DNA of 64,000 nt from Ischnura elegans (GCF_921293095.1 NC_060259.1:41955812-42019811), one strand, 5' to 3'. Positions 1 through 13,346 are shown, counted from the stretch's first letter. Program-made: numbers and translations. The notes: generated by a model from the sequence alone, not told the origin.

Positions 1-204
1 CGTGAAATGACTAACCCGATCTCAGCTACCTTTAATGACAAATTTCACCCTCAGTGTAATTCAATCTGTACACAAGTCACCCACCACACACAGGGCTTTG
101 GAAAATGTCCATCTCCAGCAGGGGCTTAGTAAGGACAACCTGTGCCACAGCGAGAACTTCTGATGTCAACACATAGTTTGGTCTGAAAATTTCCTGAAGG
201 GAAG

Positions 205-280
205 ATGGCTGGGTGATGTAACTTGTAGCATACCCGACTGGCAATCATCATCCAGGTTCAAATCCCGGCCAAGCTAAATA
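205..280 (+). repeat. tRNA-derived SINE head
   Basis: tRNA-like block: an A-box-like TAACTTGTAGCATACCCGACTGG region and a B-box GGTTCAAATCC about 50 bases on. No functional tRNA cloverleaf can be drawn with confidence. The SINE body probably continues to about 340. Confidence 0.5.
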
Positions 281-1824
281 TTTTTCCTTGGTGAATTTCA
301 ACCTTGGTGCAAATTAACTTGGGCATTCTATTCGGCAATCTTCATAAACCTTTTTAAAATCAGCCTTAAGTATTAATCCAGACTTCACAAGCTAATGATT
401 TGTGAACAGTGCATGGATAATTGAGAAATAGATTTTCCAATCAAATTTTCCATAATACGCATCGAATCCCCAGAACATTATTATATTTAGTGTGCATAGT
501 ATATTAACCTCAGGAACATAAAAATAATACCAACAAATTTGAGCATTTTTCTTGAACTTGGAGAAAGATATTCTACTTCTATGATTCCTTTCACTTGATG
601 TGAACTTACATCCCAGTTCTCCACCTCATCTGCTAATACTAAAAATAGAATGGTGAAAAAACAAAGCTCTGAAGCCTGGATAAAACAAGAAGGAATAATC
701 AAACAATAATAAATAATGATGTTCATTGCACGGTGAGTAAGGGGGCACCGACAGTCCACTCACGAAAAAGTATGTTAATAATGCCTCCTCCAGCAGAAGT
801 AGTCCAGTGATGTATTTTTACACATTTTTGCATGGTGATCAGTGAATCCCCTATACAGATTAATTTATAACTTTCTCCTTGCCAATTTGTGCCAGTATTC
901 TGTAACTTGATGGAGATTTCTATAGTGCCCAAACAAATGAGGAGCTAATAATGAGAGTGAAAAGCTTTTCAATCAAACAGTAAAAAAATTATGACACCCA
1001 CAGAACCAATGTTTATAAGTTTTGCATGTGACTGTGCAGTTATTTAGTCATTTTGTGCATATTTTAATTAATTTTAAGTTTGATGAAAAAATGCAGTGAC
1101 ATGATGAATGAATGAATTGCAATACCATAAGCAGTGAAATTCATCTTTCCATGGAAGAAGCGATATAAAAATCATACTAAGGATGTAACCTACCAATACA
1201 ATGTATGCCAAGTGATGGCAAGTGTGCTCACATACAAAGAGTTCACAAAGAGTTAATGCTGATTGCATTATTTTATTCAATAATTTACAAAATAAATATT
1301 TCTTCAAGAGACTTAATATATTTAATTAAGGACAGCCTTCACAAGAAAGGAGAACAACAAAGTAGCAATGGATTTGCAAGAAAGCATCTCCGCCATGAAA
1401 ATATGCATTCCACACTATCAAAACAAAGATATTTATGCCCATTTTTCTAACATATTTTGAGTTGGCTGGGTATATATTCTATTTAATCATAAAGCAGAAT
1501 ACTTTTGAACTCATTTAACTACTGTGGGAAAAGCAATTATTTGGCGATTTGCAACATGTGACAATGGTGGTACATAATGGATGCCTGGAAGAGTACTCAA
1601 ATTGAGCTAATATTCCAACTGTTGAATCAGATCTTCAAGGCAAATTGCAAGCATTCATTACTTGTTCCCTTATGTAAGTCATCAGCAATAGAATGTTTGG
1701 CATTGGAGAAGATGCATTTGGTGTTCAGATTATGATGAATTTTATTACATATTACACTAGGTAAAGCAATGTGTACGAGTTATATCCCTAGAATTAATTT
1801 ACAAAATGTGCAGGTTTTTTACTA
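281..1824. other. No gene seen
   Basis: AT-rich sequence, probably inside the large 3' intron of the Galphai gene. Short open frames only, none with recognisable similarity. Confidence 0.6.
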
Positions 1825-2407
1825 CAGTGCAACCTCGATATAACGACACCCCACGGTGCACTAATAAACACTCGCTATAGCGAATTGTCGCTTTACCGGA
1901 GGTGGAGCAAATAATAGCCAATATACCTGTTGCGAACAGATATACAGGAACAGGAGTGGTGCGGCGACAGATAAACATCTATCCGATAAACGTAAGCATA
2001 AATCCAGACGAAAGGCGATGTTTTTTTGCATCACTAAATTTCCTTACTCAAATAACGACTAACTATTCAAACAATTTATAAGCGCCGCACTGAATAAAAA
2101 TCATGCAAAACATTGTTTCGTCAATCATTATATTTATCGAACGACAGTTTACCACATAAATTTGAGACTGAGCACTCCATTAACTTCATTTCTAACAGAT
2201 CGCTAGCAATTACAGATGTTAAGGAGTCTTGATGAAAGTCTTCCGGCGGTGAAACCCTCGCCATGGCGAGAGCCAACGCCGAAAGGGCCTCGTAAAAACA
2301 AATTTTTTAACACGCTTATTATAGGGTCAATTGACGGTGCATCGGCTATCTCTCGTAATAGCGGGGGTGTCGCTATAGCCCGTACTCGCTATAACGAGGT
2401 TCCACTG
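1825..2407. mobile_element. Pogo/Tigger-like MITE
   Basis: 583-bp element. Its left end is CAGTGCAACCTCGATATAAC and its right end, read inward, is CAGTGGAACCTCGTTATAGC. These are the usual terminal repeats of Tc1/mariner-pogo (Tigger) elements. TA precedes the left end; a TA occurs two bases beyond the right end, so the right border is slightly eroded. There is no transposase frame, so it is non-autonomous. Confidence 0.75.
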
Positions 2408-3261
2408 CATATCCAAATTCATCCCGGAAGGAGCATGTATGTGTGAGTATATGTACAGCTGCTTACATAAAATTGTAAATTAGAAGTGCCTTTCTGCCAC
2501 TTAAATGCATTAAAAAGACAACAAGACAAAGTGAATCAGGTGAATGAGTATATCCATTATGATTATTTCTGCTATGCAGATATTCACTTACAATATAATG
2601 CCGTAGAATTCACAATTATTGCAGTAAATGAATTAATACAACACTGTCTATATCCCTCTAAAGATTACCAACCAGTGTCATGGTGATGATCACTACACCT
2701 GAATTAATTTCTGAGTTTGTGGGAGAAATCAAATTTCCACCTCATCATATGCTCGAGAAAATTTTACCAAAACAATACCCAGAATGTTTTGAGTTGGCAG
2801 GGCATTGAATTCTTTGGTTGGCAATAATTCTATTAATTTGACCTTAGTACTACTTTGTAGATATTTTTCTTTCATCCTTAATTTGTGGGGCAATCTGATA
2901 AGATACGGTAAAAACAGTTAACTCTTTTCTATAGCTCTCAAAAAACTCATGTTAAAAAATACCCATGAGAATCTATGGATATAAATATGATCCATCAACT
3001 CCATAAATATCAATTCAGCTTATAAAAAAGTATAGTAAATGCTTTGCAGTGAATAAAAACTCATATCCTTCGTTAACATAAAAGGATGAAAACCTGACTG
3101 TCACAGAATGCAATTATTGTTCATTAATGCACCACCATCAATATAGGAGTATACAACTGCACATGCAAGTATTTGAGCACAATGGCAGCGAAAGAGATGA
3201 CTTCTTGTTGACCCTAATTGATGATCAAACAATGAGAAACCAGTGAACAAACATATTCTAC

Positions 3262-3550
3262 TCGGTATGGTATTTGGAGGGGGCGACCGACAGCTGAGGT
3301 CATTTGCTCCATGAGGGAAGGGTGGAGAGAAACCCGGCATCGGCCTTAGCCTGCTCTTAACGAAAGGCGCCAAGGGGACCACGGCTTAACGTCCCAACCG
3401 ACGGACGGTGGGTTGCGCTTGAAATGTCCTCCACACAACACTCAAGCTGGGATCGGGCAGTCTCTGAAAATTCTCTGCCACTGCCGGGATTTGAACCCGA
3501 GCCCACCGGGTGGGAAGCCAACACTCTAGCCACCGCACCAACCCAATCCC
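3262..3550 (-). mobile_element. tRNA-derived SINE, copy 1
   Basis: 289-bp SINE on the minus strand. The tRNA-like head is at the right (A-box-like GTGGCTAGAGTGTTGG, B-box GGGTTCAAATCCC) and the 3' tail at the left is the ATACC-type repeat. It is flanked by a perfect 10-bp target duplication CATATTCTAC (3252-3261 and 3551-3560). This proves both boundaries and LINE-type retroposition. Confidence 0.88.
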
Positions 3551-3594
3551 CATATTCTACCCATTTGTATCTTGACACACTAAAGAAATCCTTA

Positions 3595-5380
3595 GGCCGT
3601 GTCCCAATCCACGGTTATACGCCCTTAGTTCCTTGGCTGACATCATAAAGTGACGTCAGGGAAGTGTCATCCCAATATGCATAGGGCAAGGGTTTGAAGG
3701 GCCTGAGAAGTGAAGGGCAAGAAGGGTACAAGAAAGGTACCTACGTACCCTTCGGCAGTCTATACCACAGAAGGATGGAATAGAATCATGCCGGCGGAAA
3801 GGGTTACTCACCAATGATTGTGCCAGCCTCTTTAAGTGAATGTCGTTTGAACGAATAAACGGAAGTTTTCATGATAATTGTGTAGAATAAAGCGCAATAT
3901 TTGGATAATATTCCATTCCATAAAGGTTGACACTAAGGGAATGGTTTGTTTATTCATGTCATCTTTACTTTATTACCGCTGTTTCCTACTTTAAGGGGAT
4001 ACTTATAATTCATAGCATTAGTTACAAAAATAATTAAAGAAGCTAATCCTTTAAATTCGTTTTACGTCCCATGTGCTCTCACTTTCAAACTATTGAAGGG
4101 TAGCTTGTTTAATTGCTTAAAAGTATAGGTTATACGCCGCTTTATATGAGGTATGTATTTACCAAAAATTAACGATATTTATCGGCATAATGTGAAGTGT
4201 AACCTCAGCATCATATTATTCACTGTAACTTAATCTCCATCTCCGAACCATGTGTTTTCATGGCTTAATAGTTTGCCCGATTGAAATTTGCATCAACCTC
4301 AGTATTGGCATTAAAATTCTTGTATAATGGTTACTTATGTTGGTAATTTTAGTTCTTCCGTATTATGTGCATCCATTTCAGTTAACATACAGTTAACATA
4401 CAGTTAACTATTTATCCCAATAAAAAGAATCTTACGTGAAGGTTCTAATCTTAAATGTGTGCAAATATGTTTAAACTAATATTTCTCGTGTTCTCAGCCA
4501 GGTTTATGCTTTTATACAAGCCAGTTTTATGCTTTTTTTGACTTATATAAAAGCATCAACCTGGCTGAGAACCAAAGAAACATTCATCAGAAGTATTCAA
4601 CAGGAAAATTAAAATTGTTTACGTTTAAACTAGTTTTCCATGAGTAAGGATGAAGCATGCATTTACCTAATCCCTCTGTAACAAAAATTCTCATTTTGTT
4701 CCTCTAAACTTCAACTTGTGTCGATGAAAGGTGTGTGGTACAAGGATTTGATAGGTACTTGAGTACACCTACCTCCCGATCAAGGTTACTTTTTGTCATC
4801 AGTTAATCTTACTATTAAAACTATTTCAATAAAGTGGAGTGGTTTCTGGAGCTAGTGGTACTGGCACAGTCTGAACAGGGGTTGTTTAGATAGTGGTAAT
4901 GGTTCGTGAAAAGTTATGTCGTTATATCATCAAACAGCCTTCTTGCTGAAATTCAGTTGTTGTACCCTAGAACCTCACCACGACTTACAAAATTAGACAT
5001 ATCTAACCTTCATGACACCTTAAAATGCCTTTTATTACACTGAGGAATTCTTTTCACAAGATAAACATGTGTAATGATTTTATCTTTACGACTTACTCTC
5101 ATACTTGACATATGCTTGCTTCATGCTATTTAGTGTTTAATCTTTATCTCCTTTCTTTGGTAAGGACCATTTTGCAAATATTATAGCAATCAAAAACATT
5201 TATCATGGTTGTGTGAGCAAAAAATCAGCATTTGTGGGAACCGTAGCTCATTTGTTTCTGATTCACAGAATGGCCAATTCTACCCTTTGTGCTGGGGTCA
5301 GTTGAAAGAGCACAAAGGGCGCATGATACCCCAAGGGCAGGTAGGGCACAGGGTACACCCTCCTGGATTGGGACACGGCC
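3595..5380. mobile_element. 1.8 kb DNA-transposon remnant with GGCCGTGTCCCAATCCA termini
   Basis: Inverted termini GGCCGTGTCCCAATCCA at 3595-3611 and 5364-5380, 1786 bp apart. The subterminal regions are rich in AAGGGYA-type motifs on both sides. I see no clear target duplication and no transposase frame. The superfamily is not assigned. Confidence 0.65.
4490..4572. repeat. 27-bp stem inverted repeat (hairpin)
   Basis: Arms 4490-4516 and 4546-4572 are reverse complements with one mismatch, around a 29-base loop. The loop repeats a piece of the arm (CCAG.TTTATGCTTTT). It lies near the middle of the 1.8 kb TIR element. Confidence 0.75.
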
Positions 5381-6060
5381 AAAGTAAATATTATGATTGC
5401 AAAGACGACTTGAGAGAGAGCTATTGATAATTTCTCATCCTTCAAGTTTCTGTTAAACAGCAAAGAGATCAAATTAAAACATAATGAAGGCCTTCCTTAG
5501 GCTCCCTAAGTTTGAAGGAGTTTGTCGAAACTGTCCACCGATTTAACAAAATACTTACATTACTAGCCATAAAATCTATGGGAGGAGAGACTATCTCAAG
5601 GTACAAGCTGACATTTTGTGAATCTCCTCTCAGAAATAGTTGGAATGCCGGAATGTACTACTCGGAGCACTACATATTAACAATCGTGGAAGCACTTCTC
5701 AACTCTTTCTTCTGTGATTGAGGATAAAATTTAGAGAAAAGAGCTCCACAAAGCACTTATCTATAGCACTTCAAGTTACAGAACCCAGGAGTAGCGTAAT
5801 AAAAGTTTTTTTGGATGGTATTTGGCCAGTTTTTGATGTCTTACCAATGGTTATGTAAAGAATGCACAGAATAATACCAGAAATTGCAAATTCTTCTAAA
5901 TTTGAAATGAATAATCTTTCAAGTAGCCATCTTGTACATATAAATTTGAGTATCCACATATTATTCCAAAAGATCTCACATTAACTTTTATCGAAGCTAT
6001 TATACTCAAAATAATTTATGACTTTCTCAGTGAAAAAGACCTTATAATGTCAAAAATATA
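5381..6060. other. No gene seen
   Basis: AT-rich spacer, presumably intronic, with short shadow frames only. Confidence 0.6.
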
Positions 6061-7880
6061 CCGTATAAGCTTGTGTAAGAGGCGCACCCCTATTTTGAGG
6101 ATCGAAGCTATAAAGAAAAAAAATTTTGCGACATTTTTTTAATCCTATCGTGCGGTGTTGCAGACGTATGTCTGGAATTTCGACAGTTATCGAAATGTCC
6201 TCTTTCAGTACTATTTGAAAGAGGAAATTTTGATAACTGCGGCGGCATAAGAGGGAGTAGAAAGAGTTCCGATCCTCTCTTTGCATACGCCATCGCTCTA
6301 CGTTGCTTGTCCTACTCACGAACAATTTTGTTTAAAAGCTCTCGTAGGAGTATTGCAATAGAATTGCAGCCGTGGAAAATTTTAAGGCAAAACACGACAG
6401 GAAAATGGCATGAGCTTTCCCAAGAGATTGAACAACAATCGGGGCAATCTCAGCGCCGTAGGATAATAACCACGTCGTAGATTTAAGGCCCCTTGCACAC
6501 GCACCGATTTTGGACGGCCGGTAAAATATCGGCCGTCCACATTCCAATAGTGAACAATGGGAGAGCATTGGAGCTTGCACACGTACCGACCACACACCGG
6601 CACCGGCAAAATGCCGGTTAGCTGCCGGCTATTGTCACTGTGGATCGCCGACGCCGGCTCAAAAACTTAGCAACGTATCGTTTGACCGGTAAAAATCCAG
6701 CGTGTGTGCAAGCATCGCTTCGCCGGTAAAATATCGGCCAATATTTTACCGGCCGTCCAAAATCGGTGTGTGTGCAAGGGGCCTAACGGAACTACACTCG
6801 GCTCTCCATCAGCTAATGCCTCTGCCGTTTTTTTCCTTTCCGAGACTCCACAGGAAAATATCAAGTTACAGTGGAACAATGGAAACATGTTTCATCCCTA
6901 CCCCATTCCACCAACTGACCTTTTTCGGTCTACCAGGTTCAATTCCCCGAGTTTCTGGAGGTCAAATGCTACGTGAGTCACCTTCTGGGCTCGAAGATAT
7001 CTTGATATCTTTCAGCAATTGTATGACACGCACGAGGTTCTAAAAAGAATTAGACCTATCGCGACGTATATCTTACAGCATTTAAGTTTTTTGAGCTCTA
7101 ATTGATTGACACAAAGATTTATAGCTAACATAAGGCTACTAATATTCAACATAGTCCAAACAGCACAATTTCGGAAGAAACAAGCGTAGCATAAGCGCAT
7201 TCAAACAAGACGAGACGGACTGGGAACTCAGGCAACGCAAACTGCGTATATCACATTGCTGCGCCTTCGCCCCTTCGCTTTAAAGGCAACGACATCACAT
7301 GCAAGATCGGACGTGTTCTTCCCTTGCTCCTTTGCTCGTAGCTTTAAATACGGAAGGGAGGGAGCGCGCTCCTTCCCCTCGACCTCTCCTTCAGCGCTCT
7401 TCACTTATAAGCATTTCCGATTTCTTCTATCCACCATTAAGTCCAACAATGAGCACACTCGTTCGAATTTTTTCAACCGCAGGTTTTGACACCAATATTA
7501 CTATATGCAGTATAAATGCCGCGGGATGCCCACTCGTGGCAATAAATTTAGCGCGCGCTCCGGAGCGAATCACCCCGCGCGATCTTTTCAATGTTCACCT
7601 CTGGGGTACCGACGTGACGGCGCGATGCTTGCAAGAAATTCAAACAGGAGCATTTTAAAATACATCACTAAGGGAGAAACTCCCCTGCCTGCCGCTTGAT
7701 TTTGACCCAGGGTTTCAGATGACTGACTCACGCTGAAAACCAAGGCCACTCAGTTCCCCTTGAACTTGCAACCAGTTAAGGGGAGGGGGGGAAGATAAGA
7801 AGTTTGTGTAAGAGGCGCACCCCCATTTTCGGCTGCAATATCTGGGAAAAAAGGTGCGCCTCTTACACGCGCTTATACGG
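6061..7880. mobile_element. 1.8 kb TIR element with TA duplication
   Basis: Ends are CCGTATAAGC...GCTTATACGG, and the similarity continues inward through GTGTAAGAGGCGCACC on both sides (about 30 bp of TIR). TA flanks both ends (6059-6060 and 7881-7882), pointing to the Tc1/mariner-pogo-like superfamily group. A second, internal copy of the GTGTAAGAGGCGCACCCC motif lies at about 7806 in the same orientation as the left end. No transposase is preserved. It is interrupted by the element at 6487-6783. Confidence 0.75.
6487..6783. mobile_element. Nested PIF/Harbinger-type MITE
   Basis: 297-bp element with long inverted ends, GGCCCCTTGCACACGCACCG against GGCCCCTTGCACACACACCG, flanked by the 3-bp duplication TAA (6484-6486, 6784-6786). 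The 3-bp TWA target and TIR-only structure fit PIF/Harbinger. The interior repeats CCGGTAAAATATCGGCC-like palindromes and is more GC-rich than its surroundings. Confidence 0.82.
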
Positions 7881-8032
7881 TACTTGCTGCAGATGAATTA
7901 TGTCATGCATGATGACAGATTACTATTATGAAAAAATATTCCACAACCCCAAAAAAAACAGTCAAATAAACATTATCCAAATGAAAGGCTTGCACACTCA
8001 TTTGATGCACGTTAAACTTTTATATGCCTCAC

Positions 8033-8221
8033 CTGAAAATTCTGGGAAACAGATTGTTAAAGGACTCTTGCTGATTTTCTCTTCAAATAAATCCTTCTTG
8101 TTCAAGAAGAGAATAATTGATGTCTCCACAAACCACTTACTATTGCAAATGGAGTCAAATAACTTCATTGACTCTATCATACGGTTCATTTCTTCATCCT
8201 CTGCCAGAACTAAATCATAGC
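8033..8221 (-). CDS. Galphai: G protein alpha-i subunit, coding exon 5 (last visible)
   Basis: Encodes [20 protein letters not shown] through [13 protein letters not shown] to the CFPEF region. NKKD is the G4 guanine-specificity motif. [14 protein letters not shown] is characteristic of Gi, not Go. 189 bases, acceptor TTTCCAG, donor GTGAGG. The five exons together give about 292 residues of an expected ~355. The missing part holds the G5 TCAT motif and the C-terminal receptor-contacting tail. I scanned the minus strand from 8032 to 1 and saw no match, so the final exon or exons probably lie left of the window. Confidence 0.95.
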
Positions 8222-11200
8222 CTGGAAATGCAAAGCAAAATATTTTACTTAATTACATATAAAAGTAAACATTCATCCCCCTGAAATATAGTCGATAATA
8301 TTACTTCAAACACCTGCAGCGTAACAAGACAAACATGGAATTTCAATAGCTTATAAAATATCTAATATAACAACAAAATGCATATTCTGCAAGACGGCAA
8401 TTTCATTTTTCTCACAATACTTCCTTAAATATTTCGAAAATTCCCAATCCATGCTGAGTCTATACCCAATAATCCGTAAAAACATTGATACAACCTGAAG
8501 GGGAACTTAAAAACTAACACACTATTGGTATTACTATTTTGAACTTCATCCAATCACCACTCAATTAAACCACCATGATTCGACACACAGCTGAATCATA
8601 CGAAATGGGAATCATTCACCCAGACCCATAATTGGAATTCACCTTAGGATCTCAGTTGATAAGTTACAATGAAAAAGATATTTTCAGCTGTTCTTTCGTA
8701 AGTTCAAAATAAGAAAACAGGATGGCCGACCACTTTTCATGAGTTGGTAACATCATTAGAGTTCTGGTTATTCTATTTGTTCAGGAAGAGCCTTTCATCG
8801 AGGTTAGGAATTACTCACATGAGTATAAACAATCATGAAAGACACAAGGCCCAAGAGTAAGTCTGAGGAGTAGTAGCAAACTTGTGGCCATTAATTTGTG
8901 ATATCAACTTTTGCTAGAAAGAATAAAGGCCATTGATAAATTGTTGAAAATACCTTGATAAGTAGGTGATGGATCAAAAATATGTACCTCTTTATCTGCC
9001 AATCTCTAACACAATCAACAATAAAATAAACTTGGTGAAACAGCCCACGGGCCTCATCACCATATTCATGAACCTTGTAAGGGAATACCACCAAAAAGTC
9101 ATACTGGGGTATCCATCTTCGGAAATATTCCATTATAGTAAATGAGATTATAAAGAAAACGCCCAGCGAAGGAACAAAATTTCATGGAAATGATACCAGG
9201 AAATAAGCTTTCCTCCTTGATAGGGAATCATAGTTCACTGACCAAAGCACTAAAACCAGAATTACAGTAAAATGCCTACATAACGATCCTGCAGGTAGTG
9301 TAAGAGACTGTGAACTGGAGTCATCCATGGAAATACCAGAAAGAACCATTTTCAATATTTTTGAGGGGAAAGTGAAGGAATTTCATTATTTTGTCACTCA
9401 GGTTGCATACGCCCATAGAATGTTCAGCTTCAAATACTTGTTGCTCCAGATTTCAGGGGTCAATAGAAATAAAGAGCACACCAAACCTCCCTCAATCCAA
9501 AGAATTATGCTAAGATCCCTTGAGCGCTATAAGGGGTCAGAGGCATGCAAAAACCATAATCCACTCAAATTGTGACTTTTTAAGGGGGCAAGTCAGGGTT
9601 TTCATAATTTACATTCCCCAAAATGTTGGAAATCAATTAATCAAAAAAAAGTAACCACAGAGGGTCTATGTGGCACCTTCCATTTTTCTTCCCTTGATCT
9701 TAAAATTAAGCTCAATTTTCATTACCAGTCATAGTCAGATATCACACACTGCTTTCCATGGTACAGTTATCAAACATTTACTACTTACTATCGCATTTAA
9801 TGACTTTCATTTTAACAAAGCCAATTGGCTTTGCTGCCACCCAAGCGGAGGTATAGGGAACTCTGCCATGGCAGTCATAGGGGTAACAATGAGGAGTCAG
9901 AGTCAGAGAGTGTGTATTTTGAGAACAAACACACAGGCAACAAGAAGATGCCACCCTCATTCAAGTATGTTATCAAAAAAATGCTGGAATTCTGAGTGCC
10001 AGTGCCTCATTCAGCACAAAATAGAATGAAATGGTGCACCGGTCTCATAAAAGCATGCACTAAATCTGTATCCAACAAAAATTTTCCTATTCTATCAAAG
10101 ACACAATCTCTCACGCTACAAAAACACTTCTTTTAAAATAAGTTAACACCCTCCAGCTGAACATTTTTCAAAGACCAGAGTTTTACACATTTCAATTTCC
10201 TAGTATCTTTCACAGAATTGTTAGTGCATTTCTGACCACACAAAATTTGTGACTTCAATTTGATTCTTAACTTGGGAAATGTTCTCAGTTCCCTTCCCTC
10301 AGAAATAATGCATCAGCATCTCCTAATCTTACTGCCCTTCTTGAGTCCTCAGGGTGTCCTCACTACCCAGCAGTTGCAAAAACTCCCTGAGATTTCCAAG
10401 TTACTATGCAGTTCTAAACAATCATTTCTTGAGTAAATGCTCCTCAAGGAGTAGAAATTACTAGCCATAGGAATAAATATTCAGTTATTTCCATGCTGTG
10501 TATAACTTGTTGAGATAATAGAAACTTATCTGCAGGGGTTATCCCAATAAGATGAGGTTCAACAAATCATCTACAGATCCTAAAATAATTTAAGGCATAT
10601 TAACATCAGGTAAATAAAGCAAAAGCATTATCACATTATCCTGATCCTTGCATATAATGTGTAACATGGGAACACACTTAACAACCCCCTTCAAAAGATG
10701 AGAATCTTAAATGTTCTTGCCACGACATCAAGTTAAACACTACGAAATGCCCCAAAGAGAAACAGCCTTGACCTGGAACTGAATTCCAGTAAACGAACAC
10801 ACCTTATTACAAAATATGAGCTGCACAATAATAAGTGAATAATATCAATAACGCTACAGTCCCGACAAAAAATTCTCATAATCAAAAGTCATCGGAAGAA
10901 AATATTCCAACAGAGGGATTGATACTTCAGGGTATATTATATAAAAAATAAAGAAGGGAAAAATAAATTAATTTTCACGCCAGAATTCAACACAACGGGC
11001 TGGTTTCCACTAGATGCTGAATGCGTCAAAAACAGATTTTTCCAGGGTACTTGTCAAATTTCCTGAGTTTTCCAGAATACCCAAAATCCCACATTTTTCT
11101 GGCTTTCCAGGTTACTGGACATGCTCGTCCTTTGCTCTCTCACATGGGGTCTTTGTTTGGAAGAGGTTTTACAAGTGTTTATTTTGCTCAAAGGGGGCAG

Positions 11201-11531
11201 GTCTACCTAATTTTTTCAATTTTAGAAATAAATTCTGTTCGTGTACTGGACTTCAGCTTCGTTGTCACTTTGGTATCGATTCTGGACTTCGACAACTTTT
11301 AACTCTGATGTGTTCACTTTTTTTTATCAGGAGTTACTATCATTTTCCCACAACTATGAAGTGTTATGGACATATCATGGCCTCTATAGAGAAAATACAC
11401 TGGATGTGAGATCCTACGAATAAATTTGCTATCAGGATGTTCTCATCAATGACAGGGATAAAAATAGAATATTCATACATAAGCCATAACTTACTATAGC
11501 TAGTAATAAAATAAATACAAGGAAATCAAAC
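8222..11531 (-). other. Galphai intron 4
   Basis: A 3.3 kb intron, AT-rich, with no coding sequence I can support. A degenerate repeat with CCTGAGTTTTCCAGAATACC-type motifs lies at about 11015-11130 and looks like the end of an old DNA element; I cannot assign it. Confidence 0.8.
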
Positions 11532-11626
11532 CTGAAAGAGCAACACAGAAGATAATAGCAGTCACTCCCTCAAAGCAATGAATCCACTTTTTCCTTTCAG
11601 ATCTTTGGCCACCAACATCAAACATC
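11532..11626 (-). CDS. Galphai: G protein alpha-i subunit, coding exon 4
   Basis: A 95-base exon giving [20 protein letters not shown] and then a beta-strand ending CVALS. It carries the G3 motif DVGGQ, with the catalytic glutamine of GTP hydrolysis, and switch II. The acceptor is TTTTCAG. The donor is GTTTGA, weaker than the other donors, but phase and protein continuity (ALS-G-YDLVL across the intron) make it secure. Confidence 0.95.
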
Positions 11627-12641
11627 CTGAAAATACAGGGATGGAGCAATTGCACATTAGAAACTAGCACAAAATGCACTTAAATATGCCCAGTAAATGA
11701 CAAGGGAGACCCAAGAAACAACAGTTACATAAATGAAATTGGGCATTGATGCTTCAATGTGAGGCACGGATTTTAAAATTCTAAAAAATACAGCTATGAA
11801 AAATATACCATGAGTGAATATATGGCACAGTATTTTTGATATAATATTACTTCCAATAGTAATAATAATATAATTTTATTTCTAATGCCTTATTTTGACA
11901 ATTTTTACTGTGGTTTTCACCATTCCGTGACTAATAAATAACTTTTACTACTACACTGAAATAAAAAAGGAATAACAAAAGGTGGAATGCGGACAGGGGA
12001 GGAATATATGAACATATGTATTACAGTCATTTGGGACAGATCAAATGGATGGTGACAATCAACTGTATAACAAGGTTTCAAAAGTGATGTTAAGATTGAA
12101 GAAAAGTTTATGCAATTTTCCAAAACAAAAAATTTTACTTCCACTTGTTCCAATAGCTTCTGCAACCTTTATTTTCCATTTATTCACATTCACTTAAGGA
12201 TGATTTACTACATCCTAACCAATGAAAGAAAAACTTAATAACAATTGAAATAGCCACATTTTTTCTTTTTCAATGTTGATAGTCCGCCAGATCAAGAATA
12301 AGTTACTCTATTCATCGATAATATTAAACCCTTCATGTAAATTCTGTTGAGATAAGACTATAGCTATTAAATATTTCAAACACTGCTCAGAGAAATAAAT
12401 CTGTAGAATGTGAATAAAGGATCATCATAATGCAACTGAAATCACAGGCTTATCATGGGTACACCAGTAAAGGGCACAATAATGGAGAAAATTATATGCA
12501 GAGAATTAAATTATGTACCAACAAAATCTTCCGGTAATTTATCTGAATATGTACAATTGTGATTACAAAAAGAACTACTTAATTACCCCAATACAGGTCT
12601 AACACACTGGAAGAAAAATATCCTTGAGGAAAACCACTTAC

Positions 12642-12928
12642 TTGAAATTCAATCCTTTAAAATTAAAGTGTGTTTCAACAATCCCAGTGGTCTTGACGCG
12701 AGTTCGAAGAACATCTTGCTGTGTGGGCACATAACCCAACTGAGAAATACGATCCAAGGCATTCAGATAATATGCTGCAGAATCATTCAACTGATATTCC
12801 CTTGACCGGGAAAAACAAAGTTGGACACCATCATCCTGCCACAACCGCTTCATGAGCACAGCCAACTCGGGTGTCAGTTCCCCCTCTTCTGCAGCACTTG
12901 CAAGGGTAAAGAATTGGCGTGCATTGTC
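12642..12928 (-). CDS. Galphai: G protein alpha-i subunit, coding exon 3
   Basis: Encodes most of the helical domain and switch I. It begins DNARQFF after a CTAG acceptor. It includes the highly conserved [10 protein letters not shown] and [14 protein letters not shown] motifs; the arginine and threonine of the latter contact the GTP gamma-phosphate and magnesium, and the arginine is the classical cholera-toxin-type ADP-ribosylation position of the superfamily. It ends ...NFK at a GTAAGT donor that splits the lysine codon. 287 bases = 95 codons plus 2, matching exon 4. Confidence 0.96.
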
Positions 12929-13161
12929 CTAGGAGGAAGTGAACAAAAGATATTGTAAAATAAAATATCTTCAAGAAGAAATTTGGCCTTAAAAAATATC
13001 AAGAAGAAATTTGGACTAGATCGTGAATACTTACATGTTCAAATACATCCACAAGCAGCGAATAAATGTATAATATTTAAAAAAATTTATGTTAAATTAA
13101 AAAAAAGAGGAAGTCACAAAACATTAGAGATGCAAAATACACATGCAATAATTGTACTTAC

Positions 13162-13346
13162 AGCTTTTCCGGGGTCTGCAAAATCAATACGAAGCTGCCC
13201 CATGGCTCTTATAATGGCCATTAAACTCTGAATGGTATTGCTGTACACAACAGGGCGATATTGCTCACATTCTTCTTTGGAATAGCCAGTTTCATGAATA
13301 ATTTTCATTTGCTTGACAATGGTGCTCTTTCCAGATTCTCCGGCAC
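13162..13346 (-). CDS. Galphai: G protein alpha-i subunit, coding exon 2
   Basis: Completes the G1/P-loop (GAGESGKST), whose lysine and serine bind GTP phosphates and magnesium, and continues into the start of the helical domain ([10 protein letters not shown], then [18 protein letters not shown]). The acceptor is ...TTTACAG and the donor is GTAAGT. The 185 bases fit two bases plus 61 codons, so the phase matches exons 1 and 3 exactly. The MGQLRIDF stretch is Gi-type; Go proteins differ here. Confidence 0.96.

Noticed and set aside
6702..7658. Long frames (113 and 119 residues) in the 6-8 kb element as transposase.
   Set aside because: They overlap terminal-repeat material and GC-rich non-coding sequence, and show no DDE or DNA-binding motif.
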